64,000 nt of DNA from Arthrobacter sunyaminii (GTDB taxonomy: Bacteria > Actinomycetota > Actinomycetes > Actinomycetales > Micrococcaceae), in the NCBI RefSeq assembly GCF_018866305.1, contig NZ_CP076456.1, forward strand, positions 1,736,001 to 1,800,000, read 5' to 3'. The position numbers and the translations under genes were made by a program. Below the pieces are notes generated by a model. It did no database searches, was not told where the DNA came from, and was given only the letters and a program-made list of their open reading frames with translations. Positions 8,519 through 19,152 of the stretch are shown here, in pieces; positions within the stretch are counted from its first letter, which is position 1, and each line of letters opens with the position of its first letter.

Positions 8519-10364
8519 TGATGCCTCCCGAAGATTCCCTGCCGGTTTCTGCACGGTCCGGTTCTGCGCGGTCCTGTCCTGCACGGTCTGGTCCAGCACC
8601 GCCCAGTTGCTCCAGCTGGCGCAGAAACTCGCGTCCCTGTGTCCAGACGCCGTCGGCATCGGCGGGTCCGGTTGTCTCGCGCAGCCGCAGCACAGGTGTG
8701 AAGTCCACGCGTTCGACGTCGGCCGCCGGGACACCGCGCGCCACCAGTGCCTGGCACGCATCCACCACGTCCAGCACAATCTGCAGCAGTGCCGACCCCT
8801 TTTCAGCCGATGAGTAACCGTCATTGGGGCTGAGCGCGTTCTGCAGCAGGACGCCGTCGCGCACCAGCCGCCCGCCCAGCAGCACCATCTGCTCATGCCC
8901 GGGCAGGGACGCGGTGCCGATGATCTCGGCCAGGGCGGTGAGCCGGTCCGCTTCGGAGAGCAGCAGAGTGGCCGACGCCCGGCGCTGGGCCCACAGCGGA
9001 TCTCCGTTCGCTGTGTGCCAGCGGGCCAGAGCCTCGGCATCACGGGCGAAGGAGCCCCGCCAGCTGACGGCCGGATAGTGCCGGGAGTAGGCGAGGTCCC
9101 GGTCCAGCACCCACAGGGAACGCACAAAGCGCTGGGTGTCGGTGGTCACCGGTTCGCTCATGTCGCCGCCGGGAGGGGAGACAGCGCCAATGACGGTGAC
9201 CGACGCCGTCGCGCCGCCGAGCGTGCGCACCCGCGCCGCCCGCTCGTAAAAGGCGGACAGTTCGCTGGCCAGGGAGGCGGGATAGCCTTCCTCGGCCGGG
9301 AGGTCGCCGTTGCGGTTGGCGAACTCGCGCAGGGCCTCAGCCCATCGGGAGGTGGAATCGGCAATGACGACGGCGTCGTACCCCATGTCGCGGAAGAACT
9401 CGGCCACGGTGACGCCGCTGGCAATGGAAGCCTCCCGGGCCATCATGGGCATGTTGGAGGTATTGGCGATGATCACGGTCCGGTCGATCAGTTTGCCTCC
9501 GGTGCGGGGGTCGTCCAGATCGGAGAGGCCGTCCAGCACGTCCGCCATTTCGTTGCCGCGCTCGCCGCAGCCCACATAGACAATGACGTCGGCGTCGGAC
9601 CACTTGGCGATCTGCTGCAGGGTGAGGGTCTTTCCCGTGCCAAACCCGCCCGGGACGGCCGCTGCCGAGCCACGGGGGAGCGGAAAGAGCAGGTCGAGGA
9701 CCCGCTGTCCCGTGTGCAGGGGCAACGCCTCGGTCAGGCGCTCGCCGAAAGGCCGGGCAGTATGCACCGGCCACTGCTGCGCCAGCGGCACCTCCACCCC
9801 GTCTACGCGTGCCACCGGATCGAGGGGATGGACGGAACCCTCCGCCAGCCACTGGACAACGCCGGCGACGGCGGGGGGCACCATCACGCGGAACTCCACG
9901 GTGCCCGCCCCCGGGACTGTGCCGATGATCTGTCCGGGCTGCACGGTGTCTCCAATGTTCACCGAAGGGGTGAACTCCCATTCGGTTTCCAGCACCGTCG
10001 GATCTTCCGCCGAAGCCTGCCGGTCCTGGGTCAGCCACAGGGGAGCGGAGGACAGCGGACGCAGCAGCCCGTCAAACACTGTTCCCAGCAGGCCCGGCCC
10101 CAGCAGCCCGGAAAGCTGGTGGCCGGACCGTTCCGCCGGGTCGCCGGACTTCAGTCCGCCGGTGTATTCATACGCCTGAAGCGTGGCATTCTCTCCGTTG
10201 ATCGCCACTACCTGGGCGGAAATCCGCTCCGGACCGATGGCCACAATTTCCAGCATGGACAGTCCCTGCAGGCCCGTGATCTCCACCAGCGGTCCGCTGA
10301 CCCTGGTGATGGTTCCTGTTTCGAGGCCGGAACTGCTGCCAGCGGTGTTCACTCGGCGTCCCAT
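8505..10364 (-). CDS. ntpA: V/A-type ATPase subunit A (catalytic)
   Basis: The catalytic ATP-hydrolysing or synthesising subunit, 619 residues, slightly longer than the roughly 590 usual. The P-loop GGFGTGKT lies near residues 238-245. NTSNMPMMAREASIASG and ADSTSRWAEALRE are classic A-subunit motifs. The A-specific non-homologous insertion lies before the P-loop. The C-terminal 40 residues are rich in Asp, Arg and Glu repeats, which looks like an unconserved tail. It starts with ATG 10364, with GGGGAGG upstream, and overlaps subunit E by 16 bases. Complete and apparently functional. Confidence 0.95.
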   Translation of the reverse strand: MGRRVNTAGSSSGLETGTITRVSGPLVEITGLQGLSMLEIVAIGPERISAQVVAINGENATLQAYEYTGGLKSGDPAERSGHQLSGLLGPGLLGTVFDGLLRPLSSAPLWLTQDRQASAEDPTVLETEWEFTPSVNIGDTVQPGQIIGTVPGAGTVEFRVMVPPAVAGVVQWLAEGSVHPLDPVARVDGVEVPLAQQWPVHTARPFGERLTEALPLHTGQRVLDLLFPLPRGSAAAVPGGFGTGKTLTLQQIAKWSDADVIVYVGCGERGNEMADVLDGLSDLDDPRTGGKLIDRTVIIANTSNMPMMAREASIASGVTVAEFFRDMGYDAVVIADSTSRWAEALREFANRNGDLPAEEGYPASLASELSAFYERAARVRTLGGATASVTVIGAVSPPGGDMSEPVTTDTQRFVRSLWVLDRDLAYSRHYPAVSWRGSFARDAEALARWHTANGDPLWAQRRASATLLLSEADRLTALAEIIGTASLPGHEQMVLLGGRLVRDGVLLQNALSPNDGYSSAEKGSALLQIVLDVVDACQALVARGVPAADVERVDFTPVLRLRETTGPADADGVWTQGREFLRQLEQLGGAGPDRAGQDRAEPDRAETGRESSGGINGGT

Positions 10365-10872
10365 AACCGGTGCACCTCCCCGGCACGGTTTTCCAGCGCC
10401 TGTGCTGCCAGCGCGGGCAGGGAGAAGTCCAGATGTCTGGATCCTGCCGTTGCGGTCACCCCGCCCTTGTAGCTCTCTGTCACTGAAGCCATGGGCCCCA
10501 AGATGCTGTCCGCCCGTTCGGTGAGGATTCGCAGCAAACGCGGATACCGGGGATCACTGCGCAGCTCCTGTGCCTGTTGCTGGACTTGTTGGATCAGCTC
10601 GGCGCGGAGGGCTTCCTGCTGTGCCAGGACGGTGCGCCGTGCCTGCCGCCGGATGCGTGCGGAACGTCCGGAAGCCTCGGTGCGGGCAGCTTCGCGGCCC
10701 TGCTGCTCAGCGGTTTTCCGGATCTCGTCCGCTTCCGCCCGGGCGGTGCTGAGAATCGCGTCGGACTGGGCCCGGGCATCCTCGGCCAACCTGCTGGCCT
10801 CTTTGTCTGCTCCGCGCCGCAGGGCATAACGGAGCGGTTCAAGGGATGCTTCGGATCCCGAGGGAAGGCGGC

Positions 10873-10876
<4 letters not shown>
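10349..10876 (-). CDS. ntpE: V/A-type ATPase subunit E (peripheral stalk)
   Basis: This 175-residue protein begins with a long charged Ala/Glu/Arg helix (about residues 20-105) and ends in a small globular domain, the layout of subunit E, which anchors the head to subunit I. Sequence conservation is low, as is usual for this subunit, so the call rests on layout and position between F and A. ATG overlaps the stop of F (ATGA, 4 bases). It would pair with the G/H-type coiled-coil protein encoded at the start of the operon. Confidence 0.8.
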
Positions 10877-12848
<1,972 letters not shown>

Positions 12849-12862
<14 letters not shown>

Positions 12863-13883
12863 CGAGCACCTCGCTGTTTCCGGCGTTCACCGCGGCAGCA
12901 GCCAGTGCTGCCCGCACACGCCAGGCATCCACGGCCAGTACAGCCATGGCGCCCAGAACAACGTCAGGACCTGGCAAACCCGCCCGCAACAGATGAAACC
13001 CGTCCATCTCCACCCGTGCCGCCAGCAGCGCTTCACCGCGCCAGAGTTCGGTGGGGATCTGCAGTGAGTTCAGCGCCTGCGCCGGTCCGGGGGGAAGGAC
13101 GGCGCGCAGGGCATCAGGGTTGTCGGCGCCCACCCAGCCGGTTCCAATCAGCGGCCGTAGCAGCGACAGCAGCCGCTCTCCGGGGGAGGACCTGTCAATA
13201 GAGACCAGCCGGGCACAGAGCAGGGCAGCTGCTGAAGCAGCCCAGGAACGTGCCGGCGGTGCCTCGTTGGCAAGCCGCCGGAGCCAGACCATGGTGAGGA
13301 CATCGGACAGTGCAGCGTCCTGCCCGGGATCGCCCCACGGGGAAGAACTCAGCGCGGACCGCAGCTCTTCCACGGTGCCGGCTGTTTGAATCCGGGGCCA
13401 TGCTGTTGCCAGCCCGCCAAGGTCAAAGGGCTGAAAGTCCTCGCCGGACCTGGAACTGCGACCGGAACCTGCCCCGGTGTCCGGGCTTGACCCGGTACCT
13501 GTGCCTGCTCCGGTATCCGTGCTTGAGTTCGGGGTGTCCTGGCGCGTTTGGGCGGTCTGCTCCCGCCGCAGTTTAAGCTCCAGAGACAAAATGTTGTCGG
13601 CTTCGAACACGGCAGCGGCAGAACGAACCAGCCGCGCACCTCCGGCCGGGAGCCAGCCGGCAAGGACCCTCAACTGCCACAGGACTGTCCTGCGCGTGGC
13701 ACGCTGTGCCTGGGCCAATGTCTGAACAAGCTCCAGCTCATCCGCATAGGCTGTTACGGCAAGACGGTCCAGGGCGGCCTGCAGATCCGGCGAGGCGGCG
13801 ATCCCGCGGCAGGTCCCCGCGCCGACGCGGCGCTGGGCCATGGACCGCGCGCGAACGGAGGCCGCGACCCAATCTGACCTCAT
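12849..13883 (-). CDS. ntpC: V/A-type ATPase subunit C (V0d/AC39-like)
   Basis: The funnel-shaped helical subunit that links the D/F rotor to the K ring. It is 344 residues, close to the family length, and nearly all helix. A low-complexity Gly/Thr/Ser/Asp linker at about residues 117-145 splits it into two helical lobes, which is unusual. Family similarity is weak, as expected for this subunit, but the size, the helical content and the position between the coiled-coil protein and subunit I support it. It overlaps the upstream gene by 4 bases. Confidence 0.75.
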
Positions 13884-14365
13884 GGTGCGGCGTCACTTCC
13901 GTGCTTATCGGTGTCCGCGGCATTTGCCTGATCTGCGCCGGAGCCAAGCAGATCGGAAACCAAATCCGCCACAATGGCAGCAGCCAACTGCGGCACGCGG
14001 GATTCACCCCGGCGTTTCAGTGCCGCTGCCTCTTCCTTTGCCTGGCCGAGCATCTGCTCATCGGAGGCAACAGCTTCCCGGGAAACGGCTGCCGCGGCGT
14101 TGGCGCGGACAGCGCCGCTGTCCATCCGGGCCTGTTCCACCATGGCTGCAGCCTGGGTTCGTGCCTGGGCAACCGTATCTGCTGCCCTCGCGGTCGCCGA
14201 GTCCACCAGAATCCTGCCGTCGCGGATGGTTGGGTCCAGCGCCTCAAAGACCGGAACAAGTTCGGCTTCGGGGCCCTGATCATCGCCGGCAGGTACTCCG
14301 GAAGGGCCTGCAGGGCCGGGTGCTCCCACAGGCCGGAACCGATCGAGCAAGCTGTTGCGTGCCAT
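13880..14365 (-). CDS. V/A-type ATPase peripheral-stalk coiled-coil subunit (G/H-like)
   Basis: This 161-residue protein has a disordered Gly/Pro-rich start (to about residue 30), then a long Ala/Glu/Gln/Arg helix with VAQARTQAAAMVEQAR and a second helical run to about 140. This is the make-up of subunit G/H, the partner of E in the peripheral stalk. It is the first ATPase gene of the operon, with a strong AGGAGG site before ATG 14365 and a 4-base overlap with subunit C. No sequence motif is decisive, so the call depends on the coiled coil and the operon, which otherwise lacks this subunit. Confidence 0.7.
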   Translation of the reverse strand: MARNSLLDRFRPVGAPGPAGPSGVPAGDDQGPEAELVPVFEALDPTIRDGRILVDSATARAADTVAQARTQAAAMVEQARMDSGAVRANAAAAVSREAVASDEQMLGQAKEEAAALKRRGESRVPQLAAAIVADLVSDLLGSGADQANAADTDKHGSDAAP

Positions 14366-14466
14366 TCATGCACCTCCTGGGAAGCAGTAGTGCTGCGTGT
14401 TCCTCGAAGCGGACCGGGTCTGTCGGCATAACGGCCGGAAGCGGGGGATTGAGGCGAACTTTTTCG

Positions 14467-14808
14467 CTAACCCCCGGGGGCGCCGTCGCCGTCTCCGGTT
14501 GCCTCAGCTTCGGAAGCCTCGCCGTGCTGGACAATGTCACCGTCCGTAAACAGGATTCCCCGTGCAATTTGCCGCCACAACGGGGTCCGGCGCAGCAGGA
14601 ACTCGAGCTCCATGCTGAAGTGCTTGAACTCTTCGCCCAGGGAATCGTGCATGATGGCGCGGGACTCGGCATCGGGCTCAACAGCCATGCGCTGGACGTA
14701 CCAGCCAATGGCTTCAGCCTCCTCGCTCAGGCTGGCGCACATTCGGGCGAAGGTCCTGGTTTCAGCGGGAAGTTCCGATGGCGGCTCGTGGTACTGCTCT
14801 GTGCCCAT
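14467..14808 (-). CDS. Encapsulated-ferritin-like (EncFtn-like) protein without visible cargo-loading peptide
   Basis: This 113-residue, two-helix protein aligns without gaps to the core of encapsulated ferritins. SEEAEAIGWYVQRM and GEEFKHFSMELEFLLRR match the EncFtn helices. Glu30, Glu60 and His63 fall where the ferroxidase ligands sit (Glu32, Glu62, His65 in the Rhodospirillum protein), with Glu32 and Trp36 also kept. ILFTDGDI matches the LFTEGPI turn after helix 2. The tail is acidic and Gly-rich and lacks the usual short hydrophobic/GSL cargo peptide, and no encapsulin gene is in the window. ATG 14808 is preferred over ATG 14841 because AGGAGA lies just upstream of it. It precedes the V-ATPase operon by 101 bases on the same strand. 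Confidence 0.75.
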   Translation of the reverse strand: MGTEQYHEPPSELPAETRTFARMCASLSEEAEAIGWYVQRMAVEPDAESRAIMHDSLGEEFKHFSMELEFLLRRTPLWRQIARGILFTDGDIVQHGEASEAEATGDGDGAPGG

Positions 14809-14876
14809 GCTCGTCTCCTGGTCCGGCCGGGATGCGGCCATGGTTCCGGCTCGGTCGCGTTAAGTCCTGTCCTTCG

Positions 14877-14905
14877 AGGTTACGGTTGGGTCTGCGGGGA
14901 AACAA
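14877..14905 (-). promoter_or_regulatory. Candidate promoter for the EncFtn-like gene and V-ATPase operon
   Basis: On the minus strand TTGTTT (14905-14900) and TAACCT (14882-14877) are separated by 17 bases, about 70 bases upstream of ATG 14808. The -10 fits the actinobacterial TANNNT pattern. There is no comparable pair in the 101-base gap before the ATPase genes, so this may serve the whole unit. Confidence 0.35.
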
Positions 14906-14940
14906 TGGTCGGCCCTTCGGCCTCCTTGGATAGCATGCAA

Positions 14941-14971
14941 AAGGCCCGGATGCAGCGTGCATCCGGGCCTT
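14941..14971 (-). terminator. Rho-independent terminator of the msrB/flavin reductase unit
   Basis: AAGGCCCGGATGCA (14941-14954) and its exact complement (14958-14971) enclose a 3-base loop. Read on the minus strand the stem is followed by TTTT at 14942-14939. It lies 17 bases after the flavin reductase stop and separates that unit from the EncFtn-like gene. Confidence 0.85.
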
Positions 14972-14988
14972 GGGAAGCGGTATTCGGG

Positions 14989-15534
14989 TCAGGCGAGCCG
15001 CCCGTAAGCGGACGCGAAATGCACCAGGGGATCAGCCTCGTCGTCGGCCGAAGCACGCCGTCCCATCGCCGCCACTTCACCCACCACCAACTGGTGAGTG
15101 GCCGCCGTCGTCACCTGCGTGGTGCGGACCTCGAACCAGGCGATGCAGCCTTCCATAACGGCGGCTCCGGTGACGGGCCCGCGGCCGTAGTCAACCTGGC
15201 TCAGCAGTCCTTCCAACGGAGATCCGGGACTTGCCAGCCAATTTGCCGTGCCGCGCTGGCGGGCGGAGAGCAGGCTCAGCGCCCAGGTTCCGCTGTCCAC
15301 CACGGCCTCGGCGATCCGCGACTCTGCATAAAGACTCACCAGCAGCGTTGGCGGGTCGTAGGAAACCGAAAGGAAACCGCTCACTGTCGCGGCGTAGTCC
15401 CGGCCCCGCAGCCGGGTGGAAACCACAGCCACGCCGGAGGCAATGTCAGCGCTGAGCAACCGGTAGCTGTCGATCGCCTCGTCGGTAACTTCCGCGGAGG
15501 GAATCAGCTCTCCCGGGAAGACACCGTGCTCCAC
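14989..15534 (-). CDS. Flavin reductase family protein
   Basis: A 181-residue single-domain FMN-binding reductase. DSYRLLSADIASGVAVVST, then AATVSGFLSVSYDPPTLLVSL and the later GDGAxxF-like segment AWFEVR with HQLVVGEV, are the standard motifs. Such enzymes reduce FMN or FAD with NAD(P)H, usually to supply a monooxygenase. No monooxygenase partner is adjacent. It starts with GTG 15534, seven bases after the msrB stop, so the two are probably co-transcribed and end at the terminator at 14941. The electron acceptor is unknown. Confidence 0.85.
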   Translation of the reverse strand: MEHGVFPGELIPSAEVTDEAIDSYRLLSADIASGVAVVSTRLRGRDYAATVSGFLSVSYDPPTLLVSLYAESRIAEAVVDSGTWALSLLSARQRGTANWLASPGSPLEGLLSQVDYGRGPVTGAAVMEGCIAWFEVRTTQVTTAATHQLVVGEVAAMGRRASADDEADPLVHFASAYGRLA

Positions 15535-15541
15535 GGTGGAG

Positions 15542-15988
15542 CTACTTGGCGCCGTCTGCGGAGGCGGACTCCGACGGAACCAGCTTCACGGAGACGGAGT
15601 TGATGCAGAAGCGCTGATCGGTGGGCGTGTCAAAGCCTTCACCCTCGAACAGGTGGCCCATGTGGGAGTCACAGTTGGCGCAGCGGACCTCGATCCGGTC
15701 CATGCCCATGCTGCGGTCATGAAGGTAGCGGACCTTGCCTTCTGACAGCGGGGCAAAGAAGGACGGCCAGCCGCAGTGCGAATCGAACTTTTCACTTGAG
15801 GTAAACAGTTCGCTTCCGCAGGCCCGGCACTGGTAGACGCCGGCAGTCTTGGTGTCCCAGTACTCGCCGGTGTACGGGCGCTCGGTTCCGGCCTTCCGCA
15901 GGACCTGGTACTCCTCGGGGGTCAGTTCCTCACGCCACTGGTCATCTGTTTTTTGCACGGGCACGGTTCCGGTAGTCTCTTTCGTCAT
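15542..15988 (-). CDS. msrB: Peptide-methionine (R)-S-oxide reductase
   Basis: Reduces methionine-R-sulfoxide in proteins. The 148-residue protein has the zinc cysteines Cys54/Cys57 (CRAC) and Cys103/Cys106 (CANC), the GWPSF motif at 74-78 and catalytic Cys128 in RFCINSVS. The frame is open further upstream, but ATG 15988 gives the family start, and the extra residues would overlap the upstream gene. It lies 14 bases after the conserved unknown gene and just before flavin reductase, a small redox unit. msrA is not in this window. Confidence 0.95.
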   Translation of the reverse strand: MTKETTGTVPVQKTDDQWREELTPEEYQVLRKAGTERPYTGEYWDTKTAGVYQCRACGSELFTSSEKFDSHCGWPSFFAPLSEGKVRYLHDRSMGMDRIEVRCANCDSHMGHLFEGEGFDTPTDQRFCINSVSVKLVPSESASADGAK

Positions 15989-16002
15989 ATCCGGGTCAAC
16001 GC

Positions 16003-16494
16003 TTAAGAGCCGCCAATAAATCCCGAGCCCGAGTAGAGGTGCAGCACCGGCACCCCCAAGCGCTCCTGGGCTTCGTTTGCCCAATCGGTCCGGAACGTGT
16101 CCTCTACGGCGTGCGGCGTGGTGATCACGACAACCTGCTGTGCATTCGTTGCCTTCGCCGCGGCAACCACTGCCTGAACCGGGTCCTCTCCCGTCACTGA
16201 GCCGCCGGCTTCCAGGCCCGACGACGCCAGCAGTGCCAGCGATTCGCTCAGCTGAACTTCGGCAGCCTTTGTCTCCTGGTCCTTCGTGGGTTTTCCACCG
16301 GTCAGGTCTCGGAATGCTTCTGCAAACTGAAGCAGGCTCAGGTTGTCCAACACATCAACGAGCAGGTTGCGTCCGGTATCGGCCGGGACCAGCACCTCAA
16401 AGCGGGCCGGGTTGTCCTGGATCAGATACCGCAGGTTGGTGATGTCCACTTCATTGAGGGACTCTTCGGTCAGCACCACGATTGTTGCAGTCAT
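16003..16494 (-). CDS. Conserved actinobacterial protein, universal-stress-like fold
   Basis: This 163-residue soluble protein alternates strands and helices. It starts TATIVVLTEESLNEV and contains QVVVITTPHAVEDTF followed by RLGVPVLHLY, the pattern of a Rossmann-like or universal-stress-like domain. The nucleotide-binding Gly motif of true universal stress proteins is not visible. It is the first gene of the unit with msrB and flavin reductase (14-base gap), so a role in stress or redox response is possible but unproven. I cannot name a family with confidence. Confidence 0.6.
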   Translation of the reverse strand: MTATIVVLTEESLNEVDITNLRYLIQDNPARFEVLVPADTGRNLLVDVLDNLSLLQFAEAFRDLTGGKPTKDQETKAAEVQLSESLALLASSGLEAGGSVTGEDPVQAVVAAAKATNAQQVVVITTPHAVEDTFRTDWANEAQERLGVPVLHLYSGSGFIGGS

Positions 16495-16549
16495 GCGGCC
16501 AGCTTACGTGATGAAAAATGCCTGGCCGGGGACTCCTGACACTCTGCAG

Positions 16550-17608
16550 TCATCCGGCGCCGGATCCGGTCTGCAGGAAAGAGCGGTAGTCTTCATCTGC
16601 GCTTTCAAGGACCCGCAGGATGTTTTCAGAGGCAAGTTTGTTGAGGTCATCGTTATGCCAGCCGCGGCGTGAAAGTTCAGCGAAGAGGTTCGGATAACCG
16701 GCAACCGTGTCCAGCCCTTCCGGCATCACATCCGAGCCGTCGAAGTCCCCGCCAAGACCAACGCCGTCGATGCCGGCGACGGACCGCACATGGTCAACAT
16801 GGTCTGCGACGGCCCGGACATCCACCGGCGGCATCGGGCCCTCCTTGCCGCCGATCGACCAGGCACTGCGTTCCGCACTCATAAACGACGGCACGAAGGT
16901 GACCATGTGAACACCACCGGTCTCTGCCACGCGCCGGATCACGTCGTCGGGAACGTTGCGCGGATGGGGATTGACTGCATAGGCTCCGGCATGGCTGTTG
17001 ATGACGGGCCTGGTCGAGACGTCCAAGGCATCGTGCATAGTCTTGACGGAGGTGTGGGCCAGATCCACCAGCATGCCGATCCGGTTCATTTCGGCAATCA
17101 CTTCCCGGCCGAATCCGGTGAGCCCGTTGTTGACCGGGTCGCCGGTGGCAGAATCGGCCCAGCTGCTGCTGGAGGTCCATGTCAGGGTCATGTAGCGGGC
17201 ACCCAGGCGCGCGTAACTGCGCAGCACGGCGAGTGAACCGTTGATCTGGCCGCCGCCTTCGACCCCTATTAACGAGGCAATGAGGCCGTCCTTCATGCTC
17301 CGCCGTACGTCGTCTGCCGTAGACGCGAGACGAAACGTTTCGGGATACCGGGCAGCCATGCGGTGCACAAAGTCGATCTGTTCCAGCGTCGCCTGGACCG
17401 AGTCGGCACCTTCGATGGCGCTGTGAACCCACACCGACCAGAACTGTCCCGCAACACCGCCGTTCCGGAGGGCCGGAATATCGGTGTGCAGGCTGAGCTT
17501 GTCCTCTTCCATTCCCTCCACGGAGTATCCGCGCGCAGTGCGTGCCGTCCAGGGAAAATCATTGTGCCCGTCAATGACGGGAATGGGTGGCAGGCGGTTG
17601 GTGCTCAT
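16550..17608 (-). CDS. Membrane/renal-type dipeptidase (peptidase M19)
   Basis: A zinc dipeptidase of 352 residues. The metal ligands are visible: DGHND at the N-terminus (His and Asp), the glutamate of IGVEGGGQI near residue 128, the histidine of DLAHTS near 200, and INSHAG near 220. GLGGDFDGSD near the C-terminus is another family mark. ATG 17608 is chosen because AGGGAG lies six bases upstream and the homologous start is there; the open frame continues to 17758. No signal peptide is seen, so it is probably cytoplasmic, recycling dipeptides including D-residue or unusual ones. Confidence 0.92.
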   Translation of the reverse strand: MSTNRLPPIPVIDGHNDFPWTARTARGYSVEGMEEDKLSLHTDIPALRNGGVAGQFWSVWVHSAIEGADSVQATLEQIDFVHRMAARYPETFRLASTADDVRRSMKDGLIASLIGVEGGGQINGSLAVLRSYARLGARYMTLTWTSSSSWADSATGDPVNNGLTGFGREVIAEMNRIGMLVDLAHTSVKTMHDALDVSTRPVINSHAGAYAVNPHPRNVPDDVIRRVAETGGVHMVTFVPSFMSAERSAWSIGGKEGPMPPVDVRAVADHVDHVRSVAGIDGVGLGGDFDGSDVMPEGLDTVAGYPNLFAELSRRGWHNDDLNKLASENILRVLESADEDYRSFLQTGSGAG

Positions 17609-17860
17609 GGGTGGCTCCCTGCTTGGTGGGACCGGTTTACGGATACTGCGGAGCGTAGTGCCTGTCCTCACCAGTTGCATCCGAGGCCAAGGTGAATATT
17701 GGCGGGGCAGGAAAGCAACCGGTCGCGGCCCGATGAGCGCCGGGAGGTTTTCCGGCATTTTGCAGCTGCTTTAGGCAGGACGGTGTGGCGCCAGCGACAT
17801 TTGGCCGTTCCGCGGCATGGGTGCGCAGCGGCACGGGGAAGCATCGGTAAGAATGGATGT

Positions 17861-19147
17861 ATGCCTATCTCGATCCCCGCCCTTTCGTTCCCGGCTGTCT
17901 CCGACGTTCCTGCACCTCCAACCGGAATTTCCGCCCCGTGGATCAAGTGGACGGCATTCGGTGCCGGGGTGGGCGCGGCTGCAACCACGGCACTTTTCGC
18001 CGCGACGTCGGGCCTTGGTGTCTATTTCGCCCGGCAGGTGGTCACCCCTCGCCGCACCCGGGACGCCAATCTGGAGATCCTGGCCGTGTTTGATTCGGAG
18101 CACGGCAAGCAGATCATTCTGCCGGCCAATGAGGACACCACGGTGGACGGAACCTACAGCCTGTATTTCGACGGCGGTGAGGGCCACGCGCGGATCGGTA
18201 CCATCCGTTCCTACGTGCCGCGTGAAGGAACCGTCCAGCGCGACGTCGAAGAAATCTACAGCGGAGATCTCGCCAAAGCCGTGCGGGGCTGGTGGAGCGG
18301 TGCCATCTATCCCTCGCCCGCCGCCGTCGGCCTGGCCGAGGAGGAAGTCCAGGTTCCCGTGGACGGGGGCATGGCACCGGCCTGGCTGGTCCGGGCTGAT
18401 CAGGAAGCCGCCACCTGGGCCATCATGGTGCACGGCCGCGGTGCGCAGCGGACCGAATGCCTGCGCGCAGTGCGCACGGCCCGTGCGGCGGGCCTGACGA
18501 GCCTGCTCATTTCCTACCGGAACGACGGCGAAGCGCCCTTTGCGTCCGACGGTCGGTACGGCCTGGGCCTGACAGAATGGCACGACGTCGAAGCCGCCAT
18601 CCGTTACGCCCTGGACCACGGTGCCAAGGATGTTGTTCTGTTCGGGTGGTCGATGGGAGGAGCCATCAGCCTCCAGGCCGCCGACCGTTCCCCGTTGAGC
18701 CGGCATATCCGCGCTCTGGTACTGGACGGTCCGGTCATCAACTGGGTTGACGTGCTGGCCCACCATGCCCGTCTCAACCGAATCCCGGCGCAGGCCGGAC
18801 GGCTGGGCCAGTGGCTGATCTCCAATACGGCAGGCCGGGCGCTGACAGGTCTTGCCGCACCGCTGGACCTCAAGAGCATGGACTGGGTTTCCCGGGCGGA
18901 CGAGCTCCGGATTCCCACACTGATTCTGCACAGCGAGGACGACGAGTTTGTTCCCTGCGGCCCGTCTGCGGAGCTGGCCGAGAAGAATCCCGGAGTGGTC
19001 ACGTTTGAGCGCTTTTCCAAGGCCGGCCACACCAAGGAGTACAACGTGGATCCCGAGCGCTGGGAAACCACCGTGTCGGTATGGCTCAACAACATCCTGG
19101 GCCGTACCCGGCATCCGGCTGTGCGCCGTGCGGAGGAACGGGGTTAA
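17861..19147 (+). CDS. Membrane-anchored alpha/beta hydrolase
   Basis: This 428-residue protein has one N-terminal membrane segment (about residues 28-55, FGAGVGAAATTALFAATSG) and then an alpha/beta-hydrolase domain. The nucleophile elbow is GWSMGG, the acid is in HSEDDEFVP, and the histidine is in FSKAGHTKEYN near the C-terminus, so the triad is intact. ATG 17861 is preferred although the frame is open from 17699, because homologous sequence begins here. The nearest relatives by eye are uncharacterised actinobacterial prolyl-oligopeptidase or lipase-like hydrolases. The substrate is unknown. Confidence 0.85.
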   Translation: MPISIPALSFPAVSDVPAPPTGISAPWIKWTAFGAGVGAAATTALFAATSGLGVYFARQVVTPRRTRDANLEILAVFDSEHGKQIILPANEDTTVDGTYSLYFDGGEGHARIGTIRSYVPREGTVQRDVEEIYSGDLAKAVRGWWSGAIYPSPAAVGLAEEEVQVPVDGGMAPAWLVRADQEAATWAIMVHGRGAQRTECLRAVRTARAAGLTSLLISYRNDGEAPFASDGRYGLGLTEWHDVEAAIRYALDHGAKDVVLFGWSMGGAISLQAADRSPLSRHIRALVLDGPVINWVDVLAHHARLNRIPAQAGRLGQWLISNTAGRALTGLAAPLDLKSMDWVSRADELRIPTLILHSEDDEFVPCGPSAELAEKNPGVVTFERFSKAGHTKEYNVDPERWETTVSVWLNNILGRTRHPAVRRAEERG

Positions 19148-19152
19148 GGGCC

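Noticed and set aside
7043..9127. Extended 694-codon frame for subunit B
   Set aside because: The first part is the antisense-type overlap with subunit A. The true start is ATG 8518 with a strong ribosome site.
14842..15080. Minus-strand 66-codon frames around the terminator at 14941
   Set aside because: They cross the flavin reductase terminator and have no ribosome site or motif.
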